DNA from: Ideonella dechloratans
GTDB taxonomy: Bacteria > Pseudomonadota > Gammaproteobacteria > Burkholderiales > Burkholderiaceae_C
Direction: 5' to 3'
Length of the DNA stretch: 64,000 nucleotides
NCBI RefSeq assembly: GCF_021049305.1
Contig: NZ_CP088081.1
Span: forward strand, 1,798,001-1,862,000
Position 1 is the stretch's first letter. Each line of letters starts with the position of its first letter. Positions 22,646 to 31,206 of the stretch are shown here, one piece after another. The notes under the pieces are model-generated. The model did not search any database. It was not told where the DNA came from and worked only from the letters and a program-made list of their open reading frames with translations. The position numbers were made by a program, and so were the translations under genes.

Positions 22646-23277
22646 TGGACGGGGGGCTGGCGCGGCGCGCCTGGCTGGCGGCGGTGAGTCTGGCAGGCAT
22701 GGGCCTGTCAGCCGCGACCTCGGCGGCAGAAGATCTGCAGCGGCTGGCCCAGTGGGACTTCGCCCGACCCGGCGCGGACCGCCCCTGGCGCACCACGGGC
22801 CAGCCGGCTTCGGCGGCCAAGGCCCGCATCGACGGGGGGCTGCTGGCGCTGGACGCGCAGGTGTACGACACACCGGCGGGGCAGCCCGCCTGCCCGCTGG
22901 CGGCCGCCGAGGTGGTGCTGGGCGATGCCCGCCTGCGCAAGGGCCAGTTCTCCAGACTGGCCATCGACATCGAGGTGAAGCGCTGGGCACTGGGGCTGGG
23001 GCGCTTCGACGACGACGTGCCCCGCCTTGAACTGGTCTACCGCGGCCAGCGCCATCAGCTCGGGCTCTCGGGCTTCAAGGCCATGCCCGGCACGGTGCGG
23101 GTGGAGTGGACGGCGGCCGCCGGTCTGGTGGCCAGCTACGACGGCGTGCGCAGCGCGCGGCCCGGCAAGGCCACGCCGGATGCCGGGCCACCGCTGCTGA
23201 GGCTGTGGATCGATGGCTGCTCCGAGGGCATGGCCCAGTCGTTGCGCATCGCCCGCATCACCCTCTGGGGGCGCTGA
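22642..23277 (+). CDS. exported protein of unknown function, end of ATP-grasp/alpha-E locus
   Basis: This 211-residue protein has a probable signal peptide (basic RRAWLAAVSLAGMGL, cleavage near ATSAAE, about residue 29). The mature part contains a WDF start, ACPLAAAEVVLG and a C-terminal LRLWIDGCSEGMAQSLRIARITLW that reads like a beta-rich, lectin/jelly-roll or DUF3047-like fold, though I do not recognise the family. Two Cys, in PACPLA and DGCSEG, could form a disulfide in the periplasm. It overlaps the transglutaminase gene by four bases, so it is translated with the locus, and could be the substrate or an exported partner. The start codon is one of two adjacent ATGs. Confidence 0.75.
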   Translation: MMDGGLARRAWLAAVSLAGMGLSAATSAAEDLQRLAQWDFARPGADRPWRTTGQPASAAKARIDGGLLALDAQVYDTPAGQPACPLAAAEVVLGDARLRKGQFSRLAIDIEVKRWALGLGRFDDDVPRLELVYRGQRHQLGLSGFKAMPGTVRVEWTAAAGLVASYDGVRSARPGKATPDAGPPLLRLWIDGCSEGMAQSLRIARITLWGR

Positions 23278-23282
23278 GCCGA

Positions 23283-24269
23283 TCAGTGCAGGGCGGCGGG
23301 GCCGCCGTGCAGGCGGCGCCAGGTCTGCGAGGGCAGTTCATCGTAGAGCGCCCGGTAGTCCTGTGCGAACAGGCCCAGGTGCCAGAAACCCCATTGGGTG
23401 GCGGCTTCGGCCACGGAACGGGCCTCCTTCAGGGCGCGGCGCGCGCCGGCCAGACGCACGGTGCGCAGGAAGGCCGCCGGCGCCAGGCCGGTCACCTGCT
23501 GGAAGGCGGCCTGCAGGGTGCGCCGGCTCACGCCCAGGGCCTGGCACAGCGTGGCCACGGTGTGGGGTGTTTCGGGGTCGTCGCGCACGAAGGCCTGGGC
23601 GCGGGCCACCAACTGGGCCGCCCGGTGGGGGGCCGTGGGCGTCAGACTGCCCGGCAGCAGGGCCAGCACGTTGGACATCAGGGCCTGCTGCAACTGGGTG
23701 CAGGCCCGTTCGTCGTCCTGCCGCGCGGGCAGGGCGGTGATGAGCGCCAGGGCACCGCTCAACTGCTCCTGCAGTGCGCGCAGGCCGGCGGGATCGGCAC
23801 GATGCAGGCCGGCCTGCGAGGCCAGGCGCCCCAGGGCAGGGTGGTCTTCCTCGGTGGCCAGGGCCAGCAACTCGTCCAGCGGCAGGTCCAGGCCCGCCAT
23901 CGACAGCCCTTCTGGCGTCATGAACTCGAAGCCGTCGGCGCCGCTGAAGCTGCAGAAGTGCGCCTCCCGGGCCGGCCCCTGCCAGTCGGTGTGGCCGCAG
24001 AAGCTGACCGGCCCCCGGCCCAGCGACAGGGGCACCCCCAGGGCCAGGCGGTCGGCCGGACGCGCACCACGCTGCAGCAGACGGCGGCTGGTGTCCTCCA
24101 CAAACAGGTGCATCCGCGCCAGCCGTGCCTCGACGAAGCGGCCCTCGAAGGCGCCCGATGACAGCTGCACATAGTCTTGCTGCCAGCCCTGCAGCAGGGT
24201 GGCCTGCTCGTCCACATCGTGGGAGGAGCGCTGCAACAGCAGGGGGCGCGGGACGAGGGCGTGGCTCAT
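23283..24269 (-). CDS. AraC-family regulator of the ethanolamine genes (EutR-like)
   Basis: This is a 328-residue AraC-type transcription factor. The C-terminal double helix-turn-helix is clear: VATLCQALGVSRRTLQAAFQ, then EAATQWGFWHLGLFAQDYRALYDELPSQTW. The first half resembles the effector domain of ethanolamine regulators such as EutR, which respond to ethanolamine plus adenosylcobalamin. Its location divergent from the ethanolamine permease and eutBC supports that job. The start complementary to 24267-24269 was chosen over one 25 residues upstream. A 15-bp tandem direct repeat in the shared promoter region is a likely binding site. Confidence 0.82.
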   Translation of the reverse strand: MSHALVPRPLLLQRSSHDVDEQATLLQGWQQDYVQLSSGAFEGRFVEARLARMHLFVEDTSRRLLQRGARPADRLALGVPLSLGRGPVSFCGHTDWQGPAREAHFCSFSGADGFEFMTPEGLSMAGLDLPLDELLALATEEDHPALGRLASQAGLHRADPAGLRALQEQLSGALALITALPARQDDERACTQLQQALMSNVLALLPGSLTPTAPHRAAQLVARAQAFVRDDPETPHTVATLCQALGVSRRTLQAAFQQVTGLAPAAFLRTVRLAGARRALKEARSVAEAATQWGFWHLGLFAQDYRALYDELPSQTWRRLHGGPAALH

Positions 24270-24356
24270 GGCGTGATGCGGGAATGTGGTGCGGTGCTTG
24301 CAAACCATGTGCCACGGCAGGCAGGCGGCGAGCCGCTCCACCACGCGCTGCCCGAC

Positions 24357-24386
24357 TTGCTGATTTGCGGCTTGCCGATTTGCGAT
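24357..24386 (+). promoter_or_regulatory. 15-bp tandem direct repeat, candidate EutR-like operator
   Basis: Two adjacent 15-bp units, TTGCTGATTTGCGGC and TTGCCGATTTGCGAT, share TTGCnGATTTGCG. AraC-family proteins bind direct repeats on one helix face. The pair lies about 60 bases upstream of the permease start and 88 bases from the regulator start, in the divergent control region. Confidence 0.55.
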
Positions 24387-24446
24387 AGACCGCCCCGGCC
24401 CGGATGCGGACCATCACGCCATTGCATCGAGCGAGGAGTGAACGCA

Positions 24447-25841
24447 ATGAGTCAACCTGGGCAACTGAAGCCGGCGCTCAACGCCTGGCACCTGTGGGGC
24501 CTGGCCGTCGGCCTGGTCATCTCCGGCGAGTACTTCGGCTGGAGCTACGGCTGGGCCAGCGCCGGCACGCTGGGCTTCCTGGTGGCCACCATCCTGGTGG
24601 CGGCCATGTACACCACCTTCATCTTCAGCTTCACCGAGCTGACCACCGCCATCCCGCATGCGGGCGGCCCATTCGCCTATGCCGAGCGCGCCTTCGGCCC
24701 CACCGGCGGCTTCATCGCCGGCTTCGCCACGCTGGTGGAATTCGTCTTCGCGCCGCCCGCCATCGCGCTGGCCATCGGCGCCTACCTGAATGTGCAGTTC
24801 CCGGCGCTGGACCCGAAGTGGGTGGCGGTGGGGGCCTATGGGGTCTTCATGGCGCTCAACATCGTCGGCGTGAAGACGGCGGCCACCTTCGAACTCTTCG
24901 TCACCATCCTGGCCATCTTCGAGCTGCTGGTCTTCATGGGTGTGGTTTCGCCGGGCTTCTCGGTGGCCAACTTCGTGGCCAAGGGCTGGGCCGGCTCGGA
25001 CACCTTCAGCCCCGCGGCCTGGTCGGGCATCTTCGCGGCCATCCCGTTCGCGATCTGGTTTTTCCTGGCCATCGAAGGCGTGGCCATGGCGGCCGAGGAG
25101 GCCAAGCACCCGCACCGCACCATCCCGCGCGCCTACATCGGTGGCATCCTGACCCTGGTGGTCCTGGCCCTGGGCGTGATGTTCCTGGCCGGCGGCGCCG
25201 GCGACTGGAACAAGCTCTCCAACATCAACGATCCGCTGCCGCAGGCCATGAAGATGATCGTGGGTGAGCACAGCGGCTGGCTGCACATGCTGGTGTGGAT
25301 CGGGCTGTTCGGCCTGATCGCCTCCTTCCACGGCATCATCCTGGGCTACTCGCGCCAGATCTTCGCGCTGGCCCGCTCGGGCTACCTGCCGGGCCTCCTG
25401 GCGGCGGTGCACCCGCGCTTCGGCACCCCGTGGGTGGGGGTGCTGGCCGGTGGCGTGGTGGGCATCCTGGCCATCTTCAGCGACCAGTGGATCGTGATCG
25501 GCGGCCAGCCGCTGACGGCCAACATCGTCACCATGTCGGTGCTGGGCGCCATCGTCATGTACATCATGTCCATGGCCAGCCTGTTCGTGCTGCGCCGCAA
25601 GGAACCGGGCCTGACGCGTCCTTTCCCGGCCATCGGCTACCCCGTGCTGCCGGCCATCGCCCTGGTGCTGGCGGTGGGCTGCCTGATCACCATGGTCTGG
25701 TTCAACACCCTGCTGAGCGCCATCTTCCTGGGCGCCATGGCGGTGGCCTGGGTGTACTTCCACTTCTTCACCGCCCAGCGCCGCGCCGCGGTGGCCGAGC
25801 TGACCGTGGTCAGCGTCGAGGTGGTGCAGACCCAGGGCTGA
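24447..25841 (+). CDS. eat: ethanolamine permease (APC family)
   Basis: This is a 464-residue APC-superfamily transporter with about 12 spans that brings ethanolamine into the cell. Family landmarks are HLWGLAVGLVISGEYFGWSYGW at the first span, ELTTAIPHAGGPFAYAERAFGP, and LAIEGVAMAAEEAKHPHRTIPR in the middle. A GAGGAG Shine-Dalgarno 8 bases before the ATG fixes the start. The eutB gene follows after 16 bases. No microcompartment shell, eutE, eutG or eutD genes are present, so this is the short catabolic version in which ethanolamine is deaminated in the open cytoplasm. Confidence 0.93.
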   Translation: MSQPGQLKPALNAWHLWGLAVGLVISGEYFGWSYGWASAGTLGFLVATILVAAMYTTFIFSFTELTTAIPHAGGPFAYAERAFGPTGGFIAGFATLVEFVFAPPAIALAIGAYLNVQFPALDPKWVAVGAYGVFMALNIVGVKTAATFELFVTILAIFELLVFMGVVSPGFSVANFVAKGWAGSDTFSPAAWSGIFAAIPFAIWFFLAIEGVAMAAEEAKHPHRTIPRAYIGGILTLVVLALGVMFLAGGAGDWNKLSNINDPLPQAMKMIVGEHSGWLHMLVWIGLFGLIASFHGIILGYSRQIFALARSGYLPGLLAAVHPRFGTPWVGVLAGGVVGILAIFSDQWIVIGGQPLTANIVTMSVLGAIVMYIMSMASLFVLRRKEPGLTRPFPAIGYPVLPAIALVLAVGCLITMVWFNTLLSAIFLGAMAVAWVYFHFFTAQRRAAVAELTVVSVEVVQTQG

Positions 25842-25857
25842 GCGGATACTGGCTGGC

Positions 25858-27249
25858 ATGGCATACACCCACACCCTGGGCGGGCAGGTCTGGTCCTTTG
25901 CCGACCTGAAGACCCTGCTCGCCAAGGCCAGCCCGCTGCGCTCGGGCGATGTGCTGGCCGGCTTGGCGGCCAGCACCGCCGCCGAGCGCATGGCCGCCCG
26001 CATGGCGCTGGCCGAGCTGCCGCTGCGCACCTTTCTGAACGAGGCGCTGATCCCGTACGAGGAAGACGAGGTGACGCGCCTCATCCAGGACCGGCATGAC
26101 GAGGCGGCCTTCGCCGAGATCGCCCATCTCACCGTGGGCGATTTCCGCGACTGGTTGCTGATCCAGGCGGTGGCGCCCGACGGCGAGGCGGCGCTGACCC
26201 GGGTGCGCGCCGGCATCACGCCCGAGATGGCAGCGGCCGTCAGCAAGCTGATGCGCAACCAGGACCTGATCCTGGTCGCCCGGCGCTGCCGGGTCATCAC
26301 CCGCTTTCGCAACACCCTGGGTCTGCCGGGGCGCATGGCCATGCGCCTGCAGCCCAACCACCCGACCGATGACGCCCGCGGCATCGCCATCTCCACGCTG
26401 GACGGCTTGCTCTACGGCGTGGGCGATGCGGTCATCGGCATCAACCCGGCCGGTGACGGCCTGGGCCCGCTGACCGGGCTGATGCAGCTGATGGACGAGG
26501 TGATCCGGCGTTTCGAGATTCCGACCCAGTCCTGCGTGCTCACCCATGTCACCAACCAGATCAAGGCGATGGAGCAGGGCGCGCCGGTGGACCTGGTGTT
26601 CCAGTCCATTGCCGGCACCGAGGCGGCCAACCGCAGCTTCGGCATCGACCTGGCGGTGCTGCGCGAGGCCCGCGAAGCCGCCCTGAGCCTGAAGCGCGGC
26701 ACGCTGGGCGACAACGTCATGTATTTCGAGACGGGGCAGGGCTCGGCCCTGTCGGCCAACGCCCACCATGGCGTGGACCAGCAGACCTGCGAGGCCCGCG
26801 CCTACGGCGTGGCCCGGGCCTTCGAGCCGATGATCTGCAACACCGTCGTCGGCTTCATCGGGCCGGAATACCTCTACGACGGCAAGCAGATCATCCGCGC
26901 CGGGCTGGAGGACCACTTCTGCGGCAAGCTGCTGGGCCTGCCCATCGGCTGCGACGTCTGCTACACCAACCATGCCGAGGCCGACTCGGACGACATGGAC
27001 ACGCTGATGACCCTGCTGGGCGCGGCCGGCGTGACCTTCCTGATCGGCGTGCCAGGGGCGGACGATGTGATGCTCAACTACCAGAGCACCTCCTTCCACG
27101 ACGCGCTGATGCTGCGCCAGGTGCTGGGCTTGAAGCGCGCCCCGGAGTTCGAGGCCTGGCTGCAGCGCATGGGTTTGACCGATGACGCCGGCCAGCTGCT
27201 GCCGGTGACGCCCGCACACCCGCTGCTGCAGCATTTCGGAGGGTTTTGA
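25858..27249 (+). CDS. eutB: ethanolamine ammonia-lyase large subunit (EutB)
   Basis: EutB is the catalytic TIM-barrel subunit of adenosylcobalamin-dependent ethanolamine ammonia-lyase, converting ethanolamine to acetaldehyde and ammonia. The 463-residue length is normal. Recognisable segments include LGLPGRMAMRLQPNHPTDD, GDAVIGINPAGDG, the VLTHVTNQIKAMEQGAPVDL region, YFETGQGSALSANAHHG and LEDHFCGKLLGLPIGCDVCYTNHAEAD. A GATACT hexamer lies 7 bases before the ATG with no clear Shine-Dalgarno. The eutC start follows the stop after one base. Confidence 0.97.
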   Translation: MAYTHTLGGQVWSFADLKTLLAKASPLRSGDVLAGLAASTAAERMAARMALAELPLRTFLNEALIPYEEDEVTRLIQDRHDEAAFAEIAHLTVGDFRDWLLIQAVAPDGEAALTRVRAGITPEMAAAVSKLMRNQDLILVARRCRVITRFRNTLGLPGRMAMRLQPNHPTDDARGIAISTLDGLLYGVGDAVIGINPAGDGLGPLTGLMQLMDEVIRRFEIPTQSCVLTHVTNQIKAMEQGAPVDLVFQSIAGTEAANRSFGIDLAVLREAREAALSLKRGTLGDNVMYFETGQGSALSANAHHGVDQQTCEARAYGVARAFEPMICNTVVGFIGPEYLYDGKQIIRAGLEDHFCGKLLGLPIGCDVCYTNHAEADSDDMDTLMTLLGAAGVTFLIGVPGADDVMLNYQSTSFHDALMLRQVLGLKRAPEFEAWLQRMGLTDDAGQLLPVTPAHPLLQHFGGF

Positions 27250-27250
27250 G

Positions 27251-28021
27251 ATGGCCAACGATCTCGTGCGTCCCGACCCCTGGGCCGGTCTGCGCGCCCA
27301 GACCCCTGCCCGGGTGGGCCTGGGCCGTGCGGGCGGCAGCCTGCCCACGCGCGAACTGCTGGCCTTTGGCGCGGCCCATGCCCAGGCCCGCGACGCGGTG
27401 CACCTTCCGCTGGATGTGCCGGCCCTGGTGGCGCGCCTGGCCGCGCTGGGCGGCCCGCCGGTGCTCACGGTGCAGAGTGCGGCACCTGACCGCGCCACCT
27501 ACCTGCTGCGACCGGACCTGGGGCGCCGACTGTCCAGCGAAAGCGCCCAGGCGCTGGACGAACGGCGTGCTGCCCCATGCGATCTGCTGCTGGTGATCGG
27601 TGATGGCCTCTCGGCCGCCGCCATCGAGCGACAGGCGGTGCCGCTGGTCGAGGAACTGCTGGTTCGACGGCCGGAGGGTTGGACCCTGGGCCCGCTGGTG
27701 GTGGCCACCCAGGCCCGCGTGGCTCTGGGCGACGACATCGGCGCCCGTCTGGGCGCGGCGCAGGTGGCGATGTTGATCGGCGAGCGGCCGGGGCTCAGCT
27801 CGCCGGACAGCCTGGGCATCTATCTGACCCACGCCCCGCGCATGGGCCGCAGCGACGCCGAGCGCAACTGTCTGTCCAATGTGCGCCCCGAGGGCCTGGC
27901 CCCGGCCGAAGCCGCCCGCAAGCTGTGGTGGCTGGCCGAAGCCGCGCGCACGCTGCAACTGACGGGGGTGGGGCTGAAAGACCGCAGCGATGAGAGGTCC
28001 TTGTCCGGGGTGGGCGACTGA
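27251..28021 (+). CDS. eutC: ethanolamine ammonia-lyase small subunit (EutC)
   Basis: EutC binds adenosylcobalamin together with EutB. The 256-residue protein has the family landmarks TPARVGLGRAGGSLPTRELLAF near the N-terminus, LLVIGDGLSAAAIERQAVPL, GDDIGARLGAAQVAMLIGERPG and the C-terminal ERNCLSNVRPEGLAPAEAA. It begins one base after the eutB stop. The last 20 residues (DRSDERSLSGVGD and before) are a variable tail. It is the last gene of the ethanolamine unit and is convergent with the GNAT gene. Confidence 0.96.
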   Translation: MANDLVRPDPWAGLRAQTPARVGLGRAGGSLPTRELLAFGAAHAQARDAVHLPLDVPALVARLAALGGPPVLTVQSAAPDRATYLLRPDLGRRLSSESAQALDERRAAPCDLLLVIGDGLSAAAIERQAVPLVEELLVRRPEGWTLGPLVVATQARVALGDDIGARLGAAQVAMLIGERPGLSSPDSLGIYLTHAPRMGRSDAERNCLSNVRPEGLAPAEAARKLWWLAEAARTLQLTGVGLKDRSDERSLSGVGD

Positions 28022-28027
28022 AACGAG

Positions 28028-28609
28028 TCAGACCGGCTTCAACCTCACCACCGGTCGCTCCGGCTTGCGCCGGGCGACCTCGGTGAAGCCGGCTTCGGTG
28101 TAAAGAGAGGCTGGCCCGAACCAGAGGTTGTCGTCTTCCAGCGGGCCCGGCTTGTCCACCGGGTAGGCCTCCAGCGTCACGCCGCGCCGATGGGCCTCCT
28201 GCATGGCTGCCGCCAACAGGGCACGGGCTACGCCCCGCCCACGGTGTGTGGGCCGCACGACGAAGCAGATCACCGACCAGACCGGCTGCTCGTCCACCGG
28301 TTTCATGACTGGTGAGCGGGCCAGCTTGGCGTAGTCCTCGCGGGGGCCGAAGGACAGCCAGCCCACCGCCTGCGAGCCCTCGTAGGCCAAGATCCCAGTG
28401 AAGACACCGGCGTCCACCAGGGCCTGGAACGCGTCGCGGTTCACGTCGGCCTTGCGTTGCCCCGGCGGGACAACCGGTTCTCCGCTGCGGCGGTAGTACA
28501 TGCACCAGCAGGTTCGCGCCTGGGCGCAGCCCCTGGCCCGGAAGAGGTCTTCCAGGTCGGACCAGGTCTCGGGTGTCAGGGCGGCGGTTCGCAGGAGCTG
28601 GGCAGTCAT
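28028..28609 (-). CDS. GNAT-family N-acetyltransferase
   Basis: This is a 193-residue acetyltransferase. The acetyl-CoA binding motif A is VICFVVRPTHRGRGVARALL (about 113-132), with the pyrophosphate-binding R/Q-x-x-G-x-G/A pattern as RGRGVA, followed by a typical motif B at YTEAGFTEVAR. The N-terminal part contains CAQARTCWCMYYRR, a Cys/Trp-rich stretch seen in a subgroup of short GNAT proteins. The substrate is unknown. It converges on eutC with a 6-base gap and lies 27 bases downstream of a hypothetical gene on the same strand. Confidence 0.85.
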   Translation of the reverse strand: MTAQLLRTAALTPETWSDLEDLFRARGCAQARTCWCMYYRRSGEPVVPPGQRKADVNRDAFQALVDAGVFTGILAYEGSQAVGWLSFGPREDYAKLARSPVMKPVDEQPVWSVICFVVRPTHRGRGVARALLAAAMQEAHRRGVTLEAYPVDKPGPLEDDNLWFGPASLYTEAGFTEVARRKPERPVVRLKPV

Positions 28610-28636
28610 GTCGCCATGCTGCCAGTGCGGACCGCT

Positions 28637-28981
28637 TCAGGCCAGAGGGGGCTTGCCGGAGCCGATGCGGACGGCCTGGATCAGGGCCGTGGCGGCCATT
28701 TCCGCATTCAAAGCGGTTTCCAGCGGTGCGCGGCACAGGCCGGCCTGGTTGTAGTGCAGGTTCTCGTAGACGGTCGCGGCGGCGGGGAAGGCCTGCAACA
28801 GCCGGTCGAGCGCCTCGTCCATGGCCAGCGGCTCCAGTTGATGGGCCAGTTGCTGCACCACCTGACGGTATTGCGCAGGGCTGACACTCAGCGGCTGCGC
28901 GTCCAACCGCTGCAGCAGCGCCGCCATCTCGGCCACGGCCTTCAGGCGTTGGGGAAGTACGAGCACATGTGAGGTGTCCAT
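28637..28981 (-). CDS. hypothetical protein, 114 residues
   Basis: This is a soluble, mostly helical 114-residue protein with no signal peptide and no domain I recognise. The middle (PAQYRQVVQQLAHQLEPLAM) is amphipathic, and ENLHYNQAGLCRAPLETAL near the C-terminus reads like a conserved motif. The start is the ATG complementary to 28979-28981. It is located 27 bases upstream of the GNAT gene on the same strand and could be co-transcribed with it. Codon use matches its neighbours, which supports a real gene. Confidence 0.65.
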   Translation of the reverse strand: MDTSHVLVLPQRLKAVAEMAALLQRLDAQPLSVSPAQYRQVVQQLAHQLEPLAMDEALDRLLQAFPAAATVYENLHYNQAGLCRAPLETALNAEMAATALIQAVRIGSGKPPLA

Positions 28982-29011
28982 GGCCCCAAGCTGCGGACGT
29001 TCATGAGGATT

Positions 29012-31138
29012 TCAAGCCCTGCGACGCACGGCCCGAGCAGCGCGGGCCAGTTCGTGATTGACGTGGGCCACGCGGCAGGCGGCCAGTTCGGCCAGCGTCA
29101 GGCGCCGCAGCAGCCACTGGTTGAAGTCCGCGCTGGGCTGGGCCTGGGGCGGCGCGGGCCAGGTCTGCGGCAGTTCCTCTTCCAGGTGGCTGCGCAGGAT
29201 GCGGGCGATTTCGGCACCGTGGGCCTGCAGGGCCGGTTCCACCTGGCGCCGATCGAGTTCCGCCTGCCGGTAGCTCAGCAGACGCCGGATGCCCGAGAGC
29301 TGGGCCAGCAGCACATGGCACTGTGCCAACAGGCCGGCCAGGGTGCGCAGGGGCAGGCGGACTGCTTCGGGCTCCACCGCGGTGCGCCGCGCGGCCAGGG
29401 CCAGGGCGCCGATGGCGTCATAGGCCTGGCGCCGGGCCAGTCGCATCGGCAGCTCGGACCGCGCCACCTCGGGCCAGCGCAGGCCCTCTTCGGTCAAGGC
29501 GGCCAGTGCACGCCGTGCCCGCTGGGCCAGCATGGGGATGCTGCGGTATTCCCACCACGGAAACAGGTAGCTGGCGCCCCAGGCCAGGGCGGCGCCCAGC
29601 ACCGTGTCCAGCAGGCGTTCGGTCACGCCAAAGCCGCCTTCCGGCGCCATCAGATGGGCCTGCAGCAGGGCCATGATGGTGGCAGCCGTGGCAGTGATCA
29701 TGTAGCGCCGGTTGACGAAGGCATGGGCGGTGCCGGCCGCGAGCAGGAAGATGACATCGCTCAGCGCCGTGACATGCGTGACCGCCAGAACCATCACCAG
29801 CAGACAGCCCAGCAGGGTGCCCAGGATCCGGGCATCCCGGCGCGACAGGGTCTGTTCCAGGTTGCCGCGCAGCACCACCGCCACGCTCAGCACCAGCCAG
29901 TTGGGGTGCGAGGCCCAGGGCAGCCAGAGGGCCAGCGCATAGGCTGCCGTCAGGGCCAAGGCGCTGCGCACCGCGTGCCTCAGGATGGGAGAGTGCCAGT
30001 GCAACTGCGACGCCAGGGAGGCCAGGGGCCAGCCCTCGGCGCTGATGAAACGCAGCAACTCGTCGCGTGGCGGCAGGGTCTGGCCCGAGCCCTCGACCAG
30101 CGCGGCCCGCAGCCGGGCCAGATCCTTGAGCAGGTGCTCGCCCCGTCCCAGCAGGATGTGCCCCAGCCGGTTCGGCGCCAGCCCCTCCCACTGGCCCAGG
30201 CTGTAGCGCAGCCGGGCCTGCAGCGCCTCCACCTCGACCGGCGGTGGCGGCTCGGCCCGTTCCAGGGCCAGGGCCTGACGGGCCAGCGCGTCGCCCAAGG
30301 AGCCGAGCCATTCCCCCAGGGCCACTCGCGTCGCCTGGGAGGTGTCTTCCTTGCCCAGCCCGGCCAGGTCCAGCTCGCTCACCATCAGCGCATCGCGCAA
30401 CTCGATGGCCTGGAGCAAGGCATCGCTCAGGCGCAGGGCGGCCGGCCGGTGCTGTGCCTCGAACAGCAGGTCACGGGCGGCCTGGATCTGCTCGTCCAGC
30501 GCGGCCTGGTGGATGATCCAGTGGGTGAGGGCGGTCTGGGCGTCCGGGGTGTCCGTGGCCGGCAGCGCGAGCAACTGGCCGCGTGCACGCAGCAGCTCAC
30601 CCAGGGCCCGGAAGGCCGAGGCCACGGCCAGTTGCCGCAGCCGGGGCTGCACACGCCGTGACGTCCAGCCGGCCCAGGCCCAGTACAGCGTCGCGCCTGC
30701 CAGGGTCCACAGGGCGTGGTGAGCGATCTCGCGGACATCGGCCGTGGGCGGATGGGCCAGCGAGAACACCAGGGCCAGGATGGGCACGAAGGACAGCGGG
30801 CCGGCCCGCGCTCCCCAGGCCATGGCCATGGCCGAGACACCACCGATCAGCGCCACCAGCAAGGCCAGAGCCAACGGGTGGGTGCTCAGGCTCAGCGCGA
30901 GAACGCTGGCCAGGGTGCCCACCAGGGCGCCGGTGGCCACGCGCAAGCGGGTGCGGGCCGGTGCCAGCGGTGTGTCCGGCAGGCTGGTGAAGATGGCGCC
31001 CGAGACGGCCGCCACGGCGGCCACGGACCCACCCAGGGCCCAGCACACCAGATGCACCAGCCCCAGGCCCAGGACGACCGACAGGCCATTGATGCCATGG
31101 GCCGGCAGGGCCAGGCTCCAGCGACGCAGAAACGACAT
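29012..31138 (-). CDS. FUSC-family inner-membrane protein (YccS/AaeB-like)
   Basis: This is a 708-residue protein with two blocks of about five to six hydrophobic spans (roughly residues 15-165 and 385-510), each followed by a long soluble helical region, the arrangement of FUSC/YccS/AaeB proteins. AaeB exports aromatic carboxylic acids, but substrates of most relatives are unknown. The second block contains ALWLPWASHPNWLVLSVAVVL and RRDARILGTLLGC, typical of the FUSC_2 region. Three possible Met starts lie within 15 bases; I chose the one complementary to 31136-31138 (MSFLRRWSLAL). No adaptor gene (AaeA-like) is adjacent. Confidence 0.85.
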   Translation of the reverse strand: MSFLRRWSLALPAHGINGLSVVLGLGLVHLVCWALGGSVAAVAAVSGAIFTSLPDTPLAPARTRLRVATGALVGTLASVLALSLSTHPLALALLVALIGGVSAMAMAWGARAGPLSFVPILALVFSLAHPPTADVREIAHHALWTLAGATLYWAWAGWTSRRVQPRLRQLAVASAFRALGELLRARGQLLALPATDTPDAQTALTHWIIHQAALDEQIQAARDLLFEAQHRPAALRLSDALLQAIELRDALMVSELDLAGLGKEDTSQATRVALGEWLGSLGDALARQALALERAEPPPPVEVEALQARLRYSLGQWEGLAPNRLGHILLGRGEHLLKDLARLRAALVEGSGQTLPPRDELLRFISAEGWPLASLASQLHWHSPILRHAVRSALALTAAYALALWLPWASHPNWLVLSVAVVLRGNLEQTLSRRDARILGTLLGCLLVMVLAVTHVTALSDVIFLLAAGTAHAFVNRRYMITATAATIMALLQAHLMAPEGGFGVTERLLDTVLGAALAWGASYLFPWWEYRSIPMLAQRARRALAALTEEGLRWPEVARSELPMRLARRQAYDAIGALALAARRTAVEPEAVRLPLRTLAGLLAQCHVLLAQLSGIRRLLSYRQAELDRRQVEPALQAHGAEIARILRSHLEEELPQTWPAPPQAQPSADFNQWLLRRLTLAELAACRVAHVNHELARAARAVRRRA

Positions 31139-31206
31139 GGCGCGCATTCTCACCGAGTGCGCGCCATGGTTGGGAGGGGCGATTCCCCTCGGGGAGCAGG
31201 CCGGGC

